Part shown: one piece after another, positions 8,408 to 16,798 of the stretch | Layout of the letters: each line of letters begins with the position of its first letter | Numbering within the stretch: the first letter of the stretch is position 1 | The notes under the pieces: model-generated | Told to the model about the DNA's origin: nothing | Databases searched by the model: none | Seen by the model: the letters and a program-made list of their open reading frames with translations, nothing else | NCBI RefSeq assembly: GCF_030717995.2 | Contig: NZ_CP157744.1 | Coordinates: 62,001 to 126,000, forward strand | From: Methylomarinum sp. Ch1-1 | GTDB taxonomy: Bacteria; Pseudomonadota; Gammaproteobacteria; Methylococcales; Methylomonadaceae | DNA length: 64,000 nt | Direction of reading: 5' to 3' | Translations under genes and position numbers: made by a program

Positions 8408-9820
8408 ATGAAAAAAACTGTTATTTCAGATCCTATCTATCAAGATAATGCTCTTCGCGCTGATGACCCAGATTCCTTCGTCAAGATGGATAATGACCCC
8501 TTAATTTTTAATCTTCAAGCAGAAAAATCTGTTATCGGTGGCCTGATAATCAAGCCAGGGTCCTGGGATGATATAGCTAGTATCGTTCAGTCAGATGATT
8601 TTTATGTGTCTGAGCATAAGGCTGTATTCACAGTGATTAGCCGCATGGTCGACGAATCAAAAGAAGTGGATATCCTGACGGTTTCCAATGAGCTTGAAGG
8701 CAGCAATATCAGCTTCAATTTTCTAGGAGAGTTGGCAAAAGACACTCCTTCAGCAGCAAATATCAAGGCATACGCGAAAATAGTCAAGGATCAGTCGGAC
8801 TACCGTAAGCTAATGCAGGCGGTAGGCAAAATCAAACAAAACGCATCCTTAAAAACACCTGACTACAATATCGATCATCATCTAAATGATGCAGAGAGGC
8901 TAATCAATCAAATCATTGATGGCAGGAGCAACGGTAAGAATAAATTTTCGGGGTTAACTAATGTCCTACCAAAAGTTCTCGATAAAATTGAGGAAATGTT
9001 TGAGTCTGAAGGTGGCTTGGTTGGATATTCAAGCGGGTTTACCGATTTGGATGACATTACGTCTGGTATTGTGCCATCAGACTTAATTATTGTGGCGGCT
9101 CGTCCTTCCATGGGAAAAACAAGTTTCTCCATGAATATTGGTGAAAACATTGCTCAATCAACCGGTCTTCCTATTGCGGTATTTTCAATGGAGATGCCGG
9201 AAGAGCAACTAGGTTTAAGAATGCTTGCGTCCCAAGGACGCATTCCACTAAACCATTTGAGAAGCGGAAAGATGACGGACTCAGATTGGCCAAAGTTAAC
9301 GGCCGGCATAACACGCCTAAAGACAATGGATATCAATATTGATGATACCCCTGCGCTAAGCCCGAATGAAATGAAGGCAAAAGTAAAACAGTTGGTGCGT
9401 GAAAAAGGAAAACTAGGAGCAGTTATTGTCGATTATATACAGCTGATGCGCGGCAATAATGAAAAAGAATCACGAATCAATCAATTGTCTGAAATTTCTC
9501 GAAGTTTAAAAAGCATAGCAAAAGAATTTGATGTTCCGGTCATCGCTCTTTCTCAGTTAAACCGTAATTTAGAACAACGCCCAAACAAACGCCCGGTCAT
9601 GTCAGATTTGCGTGAATCCGGTGCTATTGAACAGGATGCTGATGTCATCATGTTCGTTTATCGCGATGAAGTTTATAACGAAGACTCGCCTGATAAAGGC
9701 ACATCTGAAATTATTATTGGAAAACAGAGAAATGGGCCCTTGGGAACAGCCAGGCTGACTTTTGCAGGAGAATACACACGGTTTGGAAATTTTATTAACC
9801 AATCCTATGATGTTGACTGA
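8408..9820 (+). CDS. dnaB: replicative DNA helicase DnaB
   Basis: Hexameric 5'-3' helicase that unwinds DNA at the replication fork. The N-terminal DnaB domain (~32-135) starts at the usual FNLQAEKSVIGGLI. The RecA-like C-terminal domain has Walker A ARPSMGKTS (231-239), Walker B VIVDYIQLM (~338-346), ALSQLNR and DLRESGAIEQDADVIMFVYR. At 470 residues it is full length. The start at 8408 follows AAAGCGAAC, a poor ribosome-binding site. No loader (DnaC/DciA-like) gene is adjacent. A private DnaB is typical of large plasmids and phages. The promoter gap holds one of the shared palindromic sites. Confidence 0.95.
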   Translation: MKKTVISDPIYQDNALRADDPDSFVKMDNDPLIFNLQAEKSVIGGLIIKPGSWDDIASIVQSDDFYVSEHKAVFTVISRMVDESKEVDILTVSNELEGSNISFNFLGELAKDTPSAANIKAYAKIVKDQSDYRKLMQAVGKIKQNASLKTPDYNIDHHLNDAERLINQIIDGRSNGKNKFSGLTNVLPKVLDKIEEMFESEGGLVGYSSGFTDLDDITSGIVPSDLIIVAARPSMGKTSFSMNIGENIAQSTGLPIAVFSMEMPEEQLGLRMLASQGRIPLNHLRSGKMTDSDWPKLTAGITRLKTMDINIDDTPALSPNEMKAKVKQLVREKGKLGAVIVDYIQLMRGNNEKESRINQLSEISRSLKSIAKEFDVPVIALSQLNRNLEQRPNKRPVMSDLRESGAIEQDADVIMFVYRDEVYNEDSPDKGTSEIIIGKQRNGPLGTARLTFAGEYTRFGNFINQSYDVD

Positions 9821-9937
9821 TGTGCTAAGTGCGCATAATTTGCTGAAGATAAAATATATTGTAATATATATATTTTAAGTATTATTTAAATCAAAGGTCA
9901 TTTTTTTATAACAGAACAGATAACAAGTAAAGTTTTG

Positions 9938-10381
9938 ATGACAGAAGAATTAAAAGATCAAAGACCTTCATTGCTCGAGAATTTTATTGCAGATCAGCCG
10001 ACGCTTGATAAAGAACGTCATTTTTTATTGAAAAAAATGCGCAAAACCGGTCTTCGCCTGGTGTTAGGTGTTGTGCTATTGATAGGCATTTCAATGATGC
10101 CCCCGTCGCTCGGCCCAGGCCAAGGGCATACGCATATTTTTGTCACAATAATCTTTTTGTTAGCGCTAATTGCCATTTTCGAAAGTCATTCAAGCATTGC
10201 TTTGAAGAGAATGGTGGTTGAATTTGATCCTTTAACTGATACTCAAAAACACATACTTCAGTCGTGGTGTGACGAGCATGAAGAAATCAGTAAGTTTGTC
10301 GCTTGTATCGAACGAAAAGGTCGCGAACCCGTTCAATTTGAATTTCATGATATGCGCCAATGGCTCTCCACTTACAGTTAA
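9938..10381 (+). CDS. two-helix membrane protein of unknown function
   Basis: 147 residues from the ATG at 9938 (an in-frame TTG at 9935 directly precedes it). Two hydrophobic helices lie at about 39-55 (LRLVLGVVLLIGISMM) and 67-82 (IFVTIIFLLALIAIF), joined by a short glycine/histidine loop. A soluble C-terminal part follows, with WCDEHEEISKFVACIERKGR. No family recognised. It sits 24 bp before the Pif1-like helicase on the same strand, so the two may share a transcript. Confidence 0.7.
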   Translation: MTEELKDQRPSLLENFIADQPTLDKERHFLLKKMRKTGLRLVLGVVLLIGISMMPPSLGPGQGHTHIFVTIIFLLALIAIFESHSSIALKRMVVEFDPLTDTQKHILQSWCDEHEEISKFVACIERKGREPVQFEFHDMRQWLSTYS

Positions 10382-10405
10382 TCACATTGTTGCGAGGCAC
10401 TTCAT

Positions 10406-11848
10406 ATGGATAAATTATCACCTGATCAATTAAATGTTTTGGACTTGATCGCTTCTGGTAAAAATATCTTTTTGACAGGAAAGGCGGGATCCGGAAAATC
10501 AGAGATTCTAAAAGCATTGCGAAAAAAACGGACCGATGGCGATACAGTCTTTTTGTCGACTACAGGAATGGCGGCAATGAATATTAATGGCTGTACGGCC
10601 CATCGTTTTTTTAGGTTCGGCCTTAGCTTGCTGGATCCGGACAAAATCCAAAAAGAACCGGTAAAACGGGAATTCGAGGAGATGATTAAATACATCAAGA
10701 CCATCGTAATTGATGAGATCTCGATGTGTCGCGCCGATGTTCTTGAAGCTATCGATCGACGATTGAAAAAAGCGTGTCGGTCGGAATTGCCATTCGGCGG
10801 CAAGCAAATGGTTTTGGTAGGGGATCCTTTTCAATTAGCGCCTGTCGTCCAAACATCCGAAAAAGCCTACTTTAGTAAAAGTGATTTATTTAATGGGGAA
10901 TATTTTTTCGATGCGCCAGCTTGGAGAAAAGGACGATTTACCTGCGTTAATTTATCAGAAGTCTTTCGTCGCGATCCTGATAGCGACCAATTTATTGATG
11001 CGCTTAACGACATTCGTGTTGGTGTTAACAAACAAGGGGCGTTGTCTGTTATTAATCAACGAATAAACGCTTCCATTGACAGTGAAACGCCGCCGGTTTT
11101 TTTATGCGCGATGAACAAACAAGCACACGAAGCCAACGTAACAGCATTAAAGTCGATTTCAGGCAAGGGTGCGAGATATAAAGGTAGGACCGCCGGCGAA
11201 GTAGATGAGGCAGAACTTCCTGTTCCGAAGGAATTATTGGTAAAAATTGGCGCCCGGGTCATTGCTGCAGCCAATCATGAAGAGGGCTTGTATGTGAATG
11301 GCAGTACTGGCACCGTTCTAGACTTCAACCGAGAAAAGATTATCATCAAATTTGATCACTCGGAATCACCTGTAGAGGTTGTTCGTAAAACATGGCCGAT
11401 CAATGATTACATCTACGATGAGGACAAGAACCAGGTTGAAACAAAGACGATTGGAGCCTTTGAACAATTTCCATTAAAACTAGCCTGGGCTCTAACGATT
11501 CACAAATCTCAAGGTCAGACACTTGATAATGTCCATTTAGACCTAGGAGAGGGTGCTTTTGCCTATGGCCAAATTTATGTCGCGTTGTCTCGGGTTCGCT
11601 CGTTAAACGCCTTGTCTACAAGCAAATTCATCAAGCCGCGAGATATTGCTGTTGACCCTCGAGTTAAACAATTTGCCGAAGAGTATATTCATAAAAATGA
11701 AAAACTAAAGCTTAAGAATATTGCGATTCCGGAACAATATGAACTTGATGTCAGACGATTAATTGAAGAATTAAAAGAGAAAGATCGCTTGGCCAGTGAA
11801 GAAATCCGAACTCAAAATATAGCCTCGATGCGCCAAGCATTAAATTAG
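10406..11848 (+). CDS. Pif1/RecD-like superfamily 1 DNA helicase
   Basis: 5'-3' DNA helicase of the Pif1-RecD group, likely acting in replication or recombination. Walker A is GKAGSGKS (25-32), and motif Ia follows as STTGMAA (51-57). Walker B is VIDEIS (101-106), and motif III lies in LVGDPFQLAPV (~132-142). The C-terminal motifs are TIHKSQGQTLD and YVALSRVRS (~370-405). The 480-residue length suits a minimal Pif1-like protein with a charged C-terminal tail. No RecB/RecC partners are present, which argues against RecD proper. The start at 10406 has GAGGCAC upstream. Confidence 0.9.
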   Translation: MDKLSPDQLNVLDLIASGKNIFLTGKAGSGKSEILKALRKKRTDGDTVFLSTTGMAAMNINGCTAHRFFRFGLSLLDPDKIQKEPVKREFEEMIKYIKTIVIDEISMCRADVLEAIDRRLKKACRSELPFGGKQMVLVGDPFQLAPVVQTSEKAYFSKSDLFNGEYFFDAPAWRKGRFTCVNLSEVFRRDPDSDQFIDALNDIRVGVNKQGALSVINQRINASIDSETPPVFLCAMNKQAHEANVTALKSISGKGARYKGRTAGEVDEAELPVPKELLVKIGARVIAAANHEEGLYVNGSTGTVLDFNREKIIIKFDHSESPVEVVRKTWPINDYIYDEDKNQVETKTIGAFEQFPLKLAWALTIHKSQGQTLDNVHLDLGEGAFAYGQIYVALSRVRSLNALSTSKFIKPRDIAVDPRVKQFAEEYIHKNEKLKLKNIAIPEQYELDVRRLIEELKEKDRLASEEIRTQNIASMRQALN

Positions 11849-11931
11849 TCATCAACTACCTTTCTGCAAAAAATTGTGATTCCCTCGCAATTTAATATCT
11901 AGAAGGTGCATCTTATTTTAATGGAGTAATA

Positions 11932-12258
11932 ATGAATAATAGAGAAACCATGACTCAAATGAGTGAGCAGGAGCTTAATCAAATGATTCTGGACGCGCAA
12001 GACATATTGAAAGACAAGCGTTGCGCAAAAAAAAATAGAGCACTGGAACAGATTCATCTCTTGGCTGATGCGGCCGGCGTTCATGTGGAAATCACCGAAA
12101 AAGGTAAGCGATCACACTTAAAGGGCAAGAAGGTGCCAGTCAAGTATCAAAATCCTGAGAACACAAGTGAAAAGTGGTCTGGGCGGGGCCTTTACCCAAA
12201 ATGGCTGCAGAAGTTACTGGATAGCGGCCGCTCTTTAGAGGAATTTAAGGTGGAATAA
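11932..12258 (+). CDS. H-NS-family nucleoid protein
   Basis: 108 residues with the H-NS layout: an N-terminal helical oligomerisation part (~8-50, with QELNQMILDAQDILKDK) and a C-terminal DNA-binding domain. The latter is seen as VKYQNPENTSEKWSGRG followed by LYPKWLQKLLDSGRSLEEF. The usual core is the (W)(T/S)GRG(R)xPxW pattern, here SGRGLYPKW, so the AT-hook-like loop carries L in place of R. Plasmid-borne H-NS proteins silence AT-rich incoming DNA and reduce the fitness cost of the replicon. GGAG lies 6 nt before the ATG. Confidence 0.88.
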   Translation: MNNRETMTQMSEQELNQMILDAQDILKDKRCAKKNRALEQIHLLADAAGVHVEITEKGKRSHLKGKKVPVKYQNPENTSEKWSGRGLYPKWLQKLLDSGRSLEEFKVE

Positions 12259-12372
12259 TCTATTAAAAATACCAAGAACGCTGATCGGTCCGGAATTTGA
12301 AATCGACAGGCTTGAAGAATAAGACGACAACCATAAGTCCGGCCCATATTAATATTAAATTGAGATACAATC

Positions 12373-13146
12373 ATGAAGGCTTTCAAAAAAATCCCACAAA
12401 ATAAAGCTGGCAAAGACTATGTAATTGGTGATCTGCATGGCGCCTTCGACACTCTCGAATTAGCGTTAGAGCAACTCGGTTTTAACGAATCATGTGATCG
12501 TCTTTTTTCGGTCGGGGACCTCATCGATCGCGGTCCTGATTCCTGGAAAGCTACCGAGTTTCTTGAGCGTGATTATGTTTATGCAGTCCGAGGAAATCAT
12601 GAGCAAGGGCTGATTGATTTGTTTGCGGATGACAAAGTTCATCAGGACGTCTTGGTTTTCGCCATTAGGCAATACAAAATGAATTGGTTACTGGAAGCCA
12701 CCGATGACCAGGTTGTTGCAGTCGTTAATGCGGCGAAAAAGCTGCCACTCGCATTAGAAATTGAAACTGAAGGCGGAAATATTGGGATTGTTCATGCCGA
12801 TGTACCTGAGGGCATTACCTGGCAATTTTTTACCGAGTGCCTTGAAATCCCTGACTCGCCATATCGAGACCACGCATTGTGGAATCGCACCCGTGTCGAG
12901 TTTGATTTGAACATCCCGGTGCCGGGTATCGATAAAGTTTTCGTAGGTCATACACCAATAGAGAAAGTTACTCGATTCGGTAATATTTGCGCGATCGATA
13001 CAGGAGCCATTTTCGGTGAACTTAACCAAGTGGTTGATGGACGACTCTCTGTCATTGATATGTCATTAACGCTTGATCAAATCCAGGCAGGAGAGGTCTA
13101 CGAATACAGCTTACCTGCCTCTGAAAATATTAAAGCTTTAGGCTAA
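12373..13146 (+). CDS. calcineurin-like metallophosphoesterase (PrpA/lambda-phosphatase type)
   Basis: Two-metal phosphatase of the PPP-like superfamily. Metal-binding motifs are in order: GDLHG (19-23), GDLIDRGPDS (48-57) and RGNHEQ (73-78), with later histidines in VHADV and VGHTPI. These match lambda-type serine/threonine phosphatases such as PrpA/PrpB and also ApaH-like enzymes, so the substrate could be a phosphoprotein or a small phosphorylated molecule. At 257 residues it is slightly longer than the ~220 typical of PrpA. No partner kinase is close by. Confidence 0.85.
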   Translation: MKAFKKIPQNKAGKDYVIGDLHGAFDTLELALEQLGFNESCDRLFSVGDLIDRGPDSWKATEFLERDYVYAVRGNHEQGLIDLFADDKVHQDVLVFAIRQYKMNWLLEATDDQVVAVVNAAKKLPLALEIETEGGNIGIVHADVPEGITWQFFTECLEIPDSPYRDHALWNRTRVEFDLNIPVPGIDKVFVGHTPIEKVTRFGNICAIDTGAIFGELNQVVDGRLSVIDMSLTLDQIQAGEVYEYSLPASENIKALG

Positions 13147-13199
13147 TTTATAGCCTGACAGCAGGCCACTAAAACCCCGTTCAACTCTGAAGACATGTT

Positions 13200-13556
13200 A
13201 TGAATAGTGACAATCAACAAAAATTATTCGGCAAACTCATTAAGGAATTTGTCGACACCGAATTGCTGCCGAATAAAGATAGCAGCAATTTGAATCAGCA
13301 GAACTTTTCTCAATCAGCTATTCACGCGATACTGGAAAAAGCCTATTTAGTTGGCTTGTCTGAACAGCCGCCAAAAAAAATTCAGACAGAGGATGGTTAT
13401 GTTTTTTTTCGTAATGAAGCAGGTCAATACGTAGATCATTTAGATCCCGAATCATGTGACATGAGTTATGAATCTTTAGCTGATTTCGATGTTAATTTTG
13501 TTGAAATACAGGAAGATGACGATCGCGAGTCCCCAACCCAGAGGCCAAGTCTATAA
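13200..13556 (+). CDS. acidic hypothetical protein
   Basis: 118 residues, acidic C-terminus (EIQEDDDRESP). No recognised domain, signal or membrane segment. It lies on the same strand between the phosphatase and the aspartic protease with short gaps. Moderately confident it is a gene, because the codon use and spacing look normal. Confidence 0.6.
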   Translation: MNSDNQQKLFGKLIKEFVDTELLPNKDSSNLNQQNFSQSAIHAILEKAYLVGLSEQPPKKIQTEDGYVFFRNEAGQYVDHLDPESCDMSYESLADFDVNFVEIQEDDDRESPTQRPSL

Positions 13557-13588
13557 AAGCTCATCTATGTAAAAACGAAAACTAAAAA

Positions 13589-14125
13589 ATGAAGCATCCG
13601 GTACTTCTGGTATTTCTTACTTTTGTCATTCTGTATGTAGCTGCCGATTATTTTTTGCGGCAGAAAGCCCCTTCTTTTGCTATTGATCATCAAATTGACG
13701 GTGTACATGGTATGCTTGAGACTTCAATCGAGGAAACATCGGATGGTATTGTCATTACTGCCGATAGAAGAGGTCATTATTCTGGCAGCGGATTGATCAA
13801 TGGTCGCCCCATGAACTTTATAATCGACACCGGTGCAACCTGGGTAGCTGTGCCAAGGAGATTTGCTGAACTCGCGGGCTTAAAGAGGGGGGCTCGGGTC
13901 AAAGTTTATACTGCAGCCGGAGAGACGGCGGGCTATCAAACCACGGTGGATAGCTTGCAGATTGGCGTATTAACCATTCGAAATGCTCGCGCAGTAATTC
14001 AAGACGGACTTGATACGGTGTTAGTTGGTATGTCGGTTCTGAAGCAATTTAAGATTACTCAGGACCAAGGAAAGATGTCCATTGAAATAAATCCTGGCAA
14101 CTTAAACTCTAACAGTGTTAGTTGA
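13589..14125 (+). CDS. membrane-anchored retropepsin-like aspartic protease
   Basis: Clan AA single-domain aspartic protease of the bacterial type that works as a dimer. One N-terminal membrane anchor (residues 3-20, VLLVFLTFVILYVAA) would place the enzyme in the periplasm. The catalytic motif is IIDTGATWVAV with Asp80. The flap region and a hydrophobic-glycine pair (VLVGMSVL) follow, as in the family. At 178 residues it is of usual size. Its substrate is unknown. About 130 bp of non-coding DNA separate it from qatA. Confidence 0.85.
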   Translation: MKHPVLLVFLTFVILYVAADYFLRQKAPSFAIDHQIDGVHGMLETSIEETSDGIVITADRRGHYSGSGLINGRPMNFIIDTGATWVAVPRRFAELAGLKRGARVKVYTAAGETAGYQTTVDSLQIGVLTIRNARAVIQDGLDTVLVGMSVLKQFKITQDQGKMSIEINPGNLNSNSVS

Positions 14126-14259
14126 GAATCGGTTATACCGCATAGAGCATCAAAGACTAAAGGGTTATTCTTGACAGGCAACCAAGAACAGATGTACTTT
14201 TCCCGGATTATTTAATATCTTATAAGGAACATTAAGAATTTTCCGGGGGAGGAATCAAT

Positions 14260-16044
14260 TTGTGGTCAGATACGGAATCTGAGGATGACTACCTAAATTT
14301 TGGTGAAGTTTCGCAGCTGGCAGTCGACATACTTACTTCAGATGGTATGTTGCCAGTTTCCATTGGCGTGTTCGGCAACTGGGGTGCCGGCAAGTCTTCT
14401 CTTTTAAAACTGATTGAGCAGCACCTCAATGCAGACGAAAGGGATTGGATTGTCATTAAATTCGATGCTTGGTTATACCAGGGATACGACGATGCCCGGG
14501 CTGCACTCCTTGAGGTAATTGCGACCGCATTAACGAAAGCCGCGGATGGAAATGAAGGTCTGACCCAAAAGACAAAAAAACTCCTCGCTCGGGTGAACTT
14601 TTTTAGGGCTCTGGGTTACATGGCCGAAGGGACGGCACTGTTGGCGGGCATTCCTACCGGTGGGCTCCTTGCTCGCGGCGCAGGTGCTCTGGAAAATGCC
14701 AGCGATGGTATTCAGGATGAAGATGAGTACGAGAATCTGAGCAAGACAGCCAAAGAGGCCAAGGAACATGCAGGTAGCTTATTAAAGTCCGAGGCGAAAA
14801 AGAGCCCGCCTCAACAGATAGATGCCTTCCGGAAAGAATACAGTGAAATCCTAGAAGAGCTCGACATGCCTCTAGTGGTGGTCATCGACAACCTTGATCG
14901 CTGCCTGCCTACCAATGCAATACATACCCTCGAAGCTATACGGCTGTTTCTGTTCCTGACTAATACTGCGTTCATCATTGCGGCCGACGAAGAGATGATT
15001 CGCTTTGCGGTGGCCGACTACTTCAAAGGAGCTTCGGACCGCCATCAAATCGACTACCTAGATAAGCTGATTCAGGTCCCTATACGCGTGCCCAAGGCTG
15101 GGGTGCGGGAAGTCCGCTCCTACTTGTTCATGCTGTTCGCCATTGACCATGGTCTATCCAAGGACAAGCTCGCCACTCTCCGAGACGGTCTCGAGAAAGC
15201 CCTACAGCAGTCCTGGAAGGCTGACCCCATTTCCCGGCAGGACGCATTGGCTCTTACTGAAGAGTCAGAAGATAGCACGCTAGCCCAGGCATTTGAGCGT
15301 GCTGACCGTATCGCGCCGGTACTGGCAAACTCACCCATTATCCACGGAAACCCAAGGATCGTGAAACGGCTATTAAACGTCGTTAAAATGCGCTCACAGA
15401 TTGCACGGCGCCGCTCAATGTCTCTGGATGAGGCCATTATCACCAAGCTGGTCATATTCGAGCGGTGCGTGGGCGTGAAGGCAACGACTGACTTTTACCG
15501 CCTAGTGGATGCCGAACAGGGAGTTCCCGCCCTGCTCAAGCAGTTGGAAGAAGGGCAGGGCGAGATACCCGACAACGCCCCCAAGACATGGACGGATAAT
15601 CCAACAACGAAATCCTTTATCAGCAAGTGGGCCCAGCTCGAACCCAAGTTAAGTGAAGTCGACCTAAGAGCTGCGATTTATCTTTCACGAGAAACCATGC
15701 CGGTTGGCGCCTATGTAGTAGGATTGTCCCCGGGCGGTCGCGAAGTGCTGGACGTGCTGGTGGCCACGAAAAATACCAGCTCACCCACGGCGGAAAAGTT
15801 TCTGGATACTCTGCCGCTGGAAGAGCAGATCCCTGTGATGGAAGGGGTGATAAGCCATTTAAGGCAGGTGTCCGATTGGTCGCGTAAACCCAAAGGATTT
15901 ACAGGGGCCTGCCTACTGGCTCGCCACTCAGATGATGCAGCCAAGATTCTGATTCGGTACCTGCAGGAACTGGTTTTGACTGATAAGCCCCCTGCATGGA
16001 TGACCACCCTGTTAAAAGAAGAGCGATGGCATAAGGACGCTTAA
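14260..16044 (+). CDS. qatA: QatA, KAP-family P-loop NTPase of the Qat defence system
   Basis: First gene of a four-gene anti-phage operon. KAP NTPase: Walker A GNWGAGKS (39-46), the family FDAWLYQG (68-75), and Walker B with the KAP signature VIDNLDRC (208-215). The hydrophobic insert at ~116-146 (GTALLAGIPTGGLLARG) occupies the position where KAP proteins carry membrane helices, though here it is weak. Start is TTG at 14260, chosen because GGGGGAGG lies 8 nt upstream. It is one base short of touching qatB. The GC-richer codon use from here to ~18.5 kb differs from both flanks and points to separate acquisition. Known of the family: QatA is an essential component of Qat; its mechanism is not shown by sequence. 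Confidence 0.93.
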   Translation: MWSDTESEDDYLNFGEVSQLAVDILTSDGMLPVSIGVFGNWGAGKSSLLKLIEQHLNADERDWIVIKFDAWLYQGYDDARAALLEVIATALTKAADGNEGLTQKTKKLLARVNFFRALGYMAEGTALLAGIPTGGLLARGAGALENASDGIQDEDEYENLSKTAKEAKEHAGSLLKSEAKKSPPQQIDAFRKEYSEILEELDMPLVVVIDNLDRCLPTNAIHTLEAIRLFLFLTNTAFIIAADEEMIRFAVADYFKGASDRHQIDYLDKLIQVPIRVPKAGVREVRSYLFMLFAIDHGLSKDKLATLRDGLEKALQQSWKADPISRQDALALTEESEDSTLAQAFERADRIAPVLANSPIIHGNPRIVKRLLNVVKMRSQIARRRSMSLDEAIITKLVIFERCVGVKATTDFYRLVDAEQGVPALLKQLEEGQGEIPDNAPKTWTDNPTTKSFISKWAQLEPKLSEVDLRAAIYLSRETMPVGAYVVGLSPGGREVLDVLVATKNTSSPTAEKFLDTLPLEEQIPVMEGVISHLRQVSDWSRKPKGFTGACLLARHSDDAAKILIRYLQELVLTDKPPAWMTTLLKEERWHKDA

Positions 16045-16045
16045 A

Positions 16046-16798
16046 ATGGGAACATCGCAATCAAGTACCGGGCCGGGAGGCGGTTCACCTTTAGTACCGC
16101 CATGGGCGGATGATCAACCTCAACAACCTCAAGTAGCACCACAACCAGCTAGGTTTATGGCCTTCCGGCAGTCACTAGGTCGCTTTGTGTCCGGTGGCGA
16201 CAGGAGTGACCTGAAGAGCGCTGTAGGCCACTATGCCCGCAAAGCCAGTGGAGGAAGTGGTAGCGCAGCTCGGCGTATGGGTAGCGTTACACAGGCTGGC
16301 GGAGGGCTATTTGGGATCCTGAGTGGCGCACCAGCCGGCCCGGGTGAGCTCACCGTCGATCTGGGAGGCTTGGCAGGCCTCCCCTGTGAATTGGCGATAT
16401 CAGAAATCGCTCAGGCATTAACCTCTGAGGACGGAGACTCCGACAAGATCCGTGCAGCAATGAACCACGCTTTGGTCGAAGCCCTGGACGGTGTGGAAAC
16501 CTTCGACCCTGATCGCATCACCGATGACGTCATTGTCGACACCATGATTGGATACCTGTCGGAAAGTATTTTCCTGCAGATGGTGATGGACTCAGGCAGG
16601 GCCTGGAACAAGGCTGATACCCCGGCGCAGGCAATGCGTGCGGAAACGGAATTACGTGAATTGATCAAAGTGATTGTCGATAAGCATATGGCCCCCAAGC
16701 TCGCTGGCAATGTCCGAACCTTTACCCGGCAGCAAATGGTTCAGATTGAGCGCCAGGCCATTATTGATTCATGGAAGGAATGGGAGCTCTACCAGTGA
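16046..16798 (+). CDS. qatB: QatB, Qat defence system component
   Basis: 250 residues. Opens with MGTSQSSTGPGGGSPLVPPW, a flexible Gly/Ser/Pro-rich leader typical of QatB. A helical C-terminal region (~100-250) follows, with no known catalytic motif. Assigned mainly by position between the KAP NTPase and the QueC-like gene, plus this leader. AAGGA 9 nt upstream sets the start. Its TGA overlaps the GTG start of qatC, which implies translational coupling. I recall that QueC-like proteins in defence operons are reported to modify the N-terminus of a partner protein; the exposed Met-Gly start would suit that, but this is inference. Confidence 0.88.
   Translation: MGTSQSSTGPGGGSPLVPPWADDQPQQPQVAPQPARFMAFRQSLGRFVSGGDRSDLKSAVGHYARKASGGSGSAARRMGSVTQAGGGLFGILSGAPAGPGELTVDLGGLAGLPCELAISEIAQALTSEDGDSDKIRAAMNHALVEALDGVETFDPDRITDDVIVDTMIGYLSESIFLQMVMDSGRAWNKADTPAQAMRAETELRELIKVIVDKHMAPKLAGNVRTFTRQQMVQIERQAIIDSWKEWELYQ

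Noticed and set aside
10406-11848. recD of the RecBCD enzyme
   Set aside because: No recB or recC partner, short length and lone position favour a Pif1-like helicase.
13147-13199. Terminator after the phosphatase gene
   Set aside because: The possible stem AGCCTG...CAGGCC is short and lacks a T-run.
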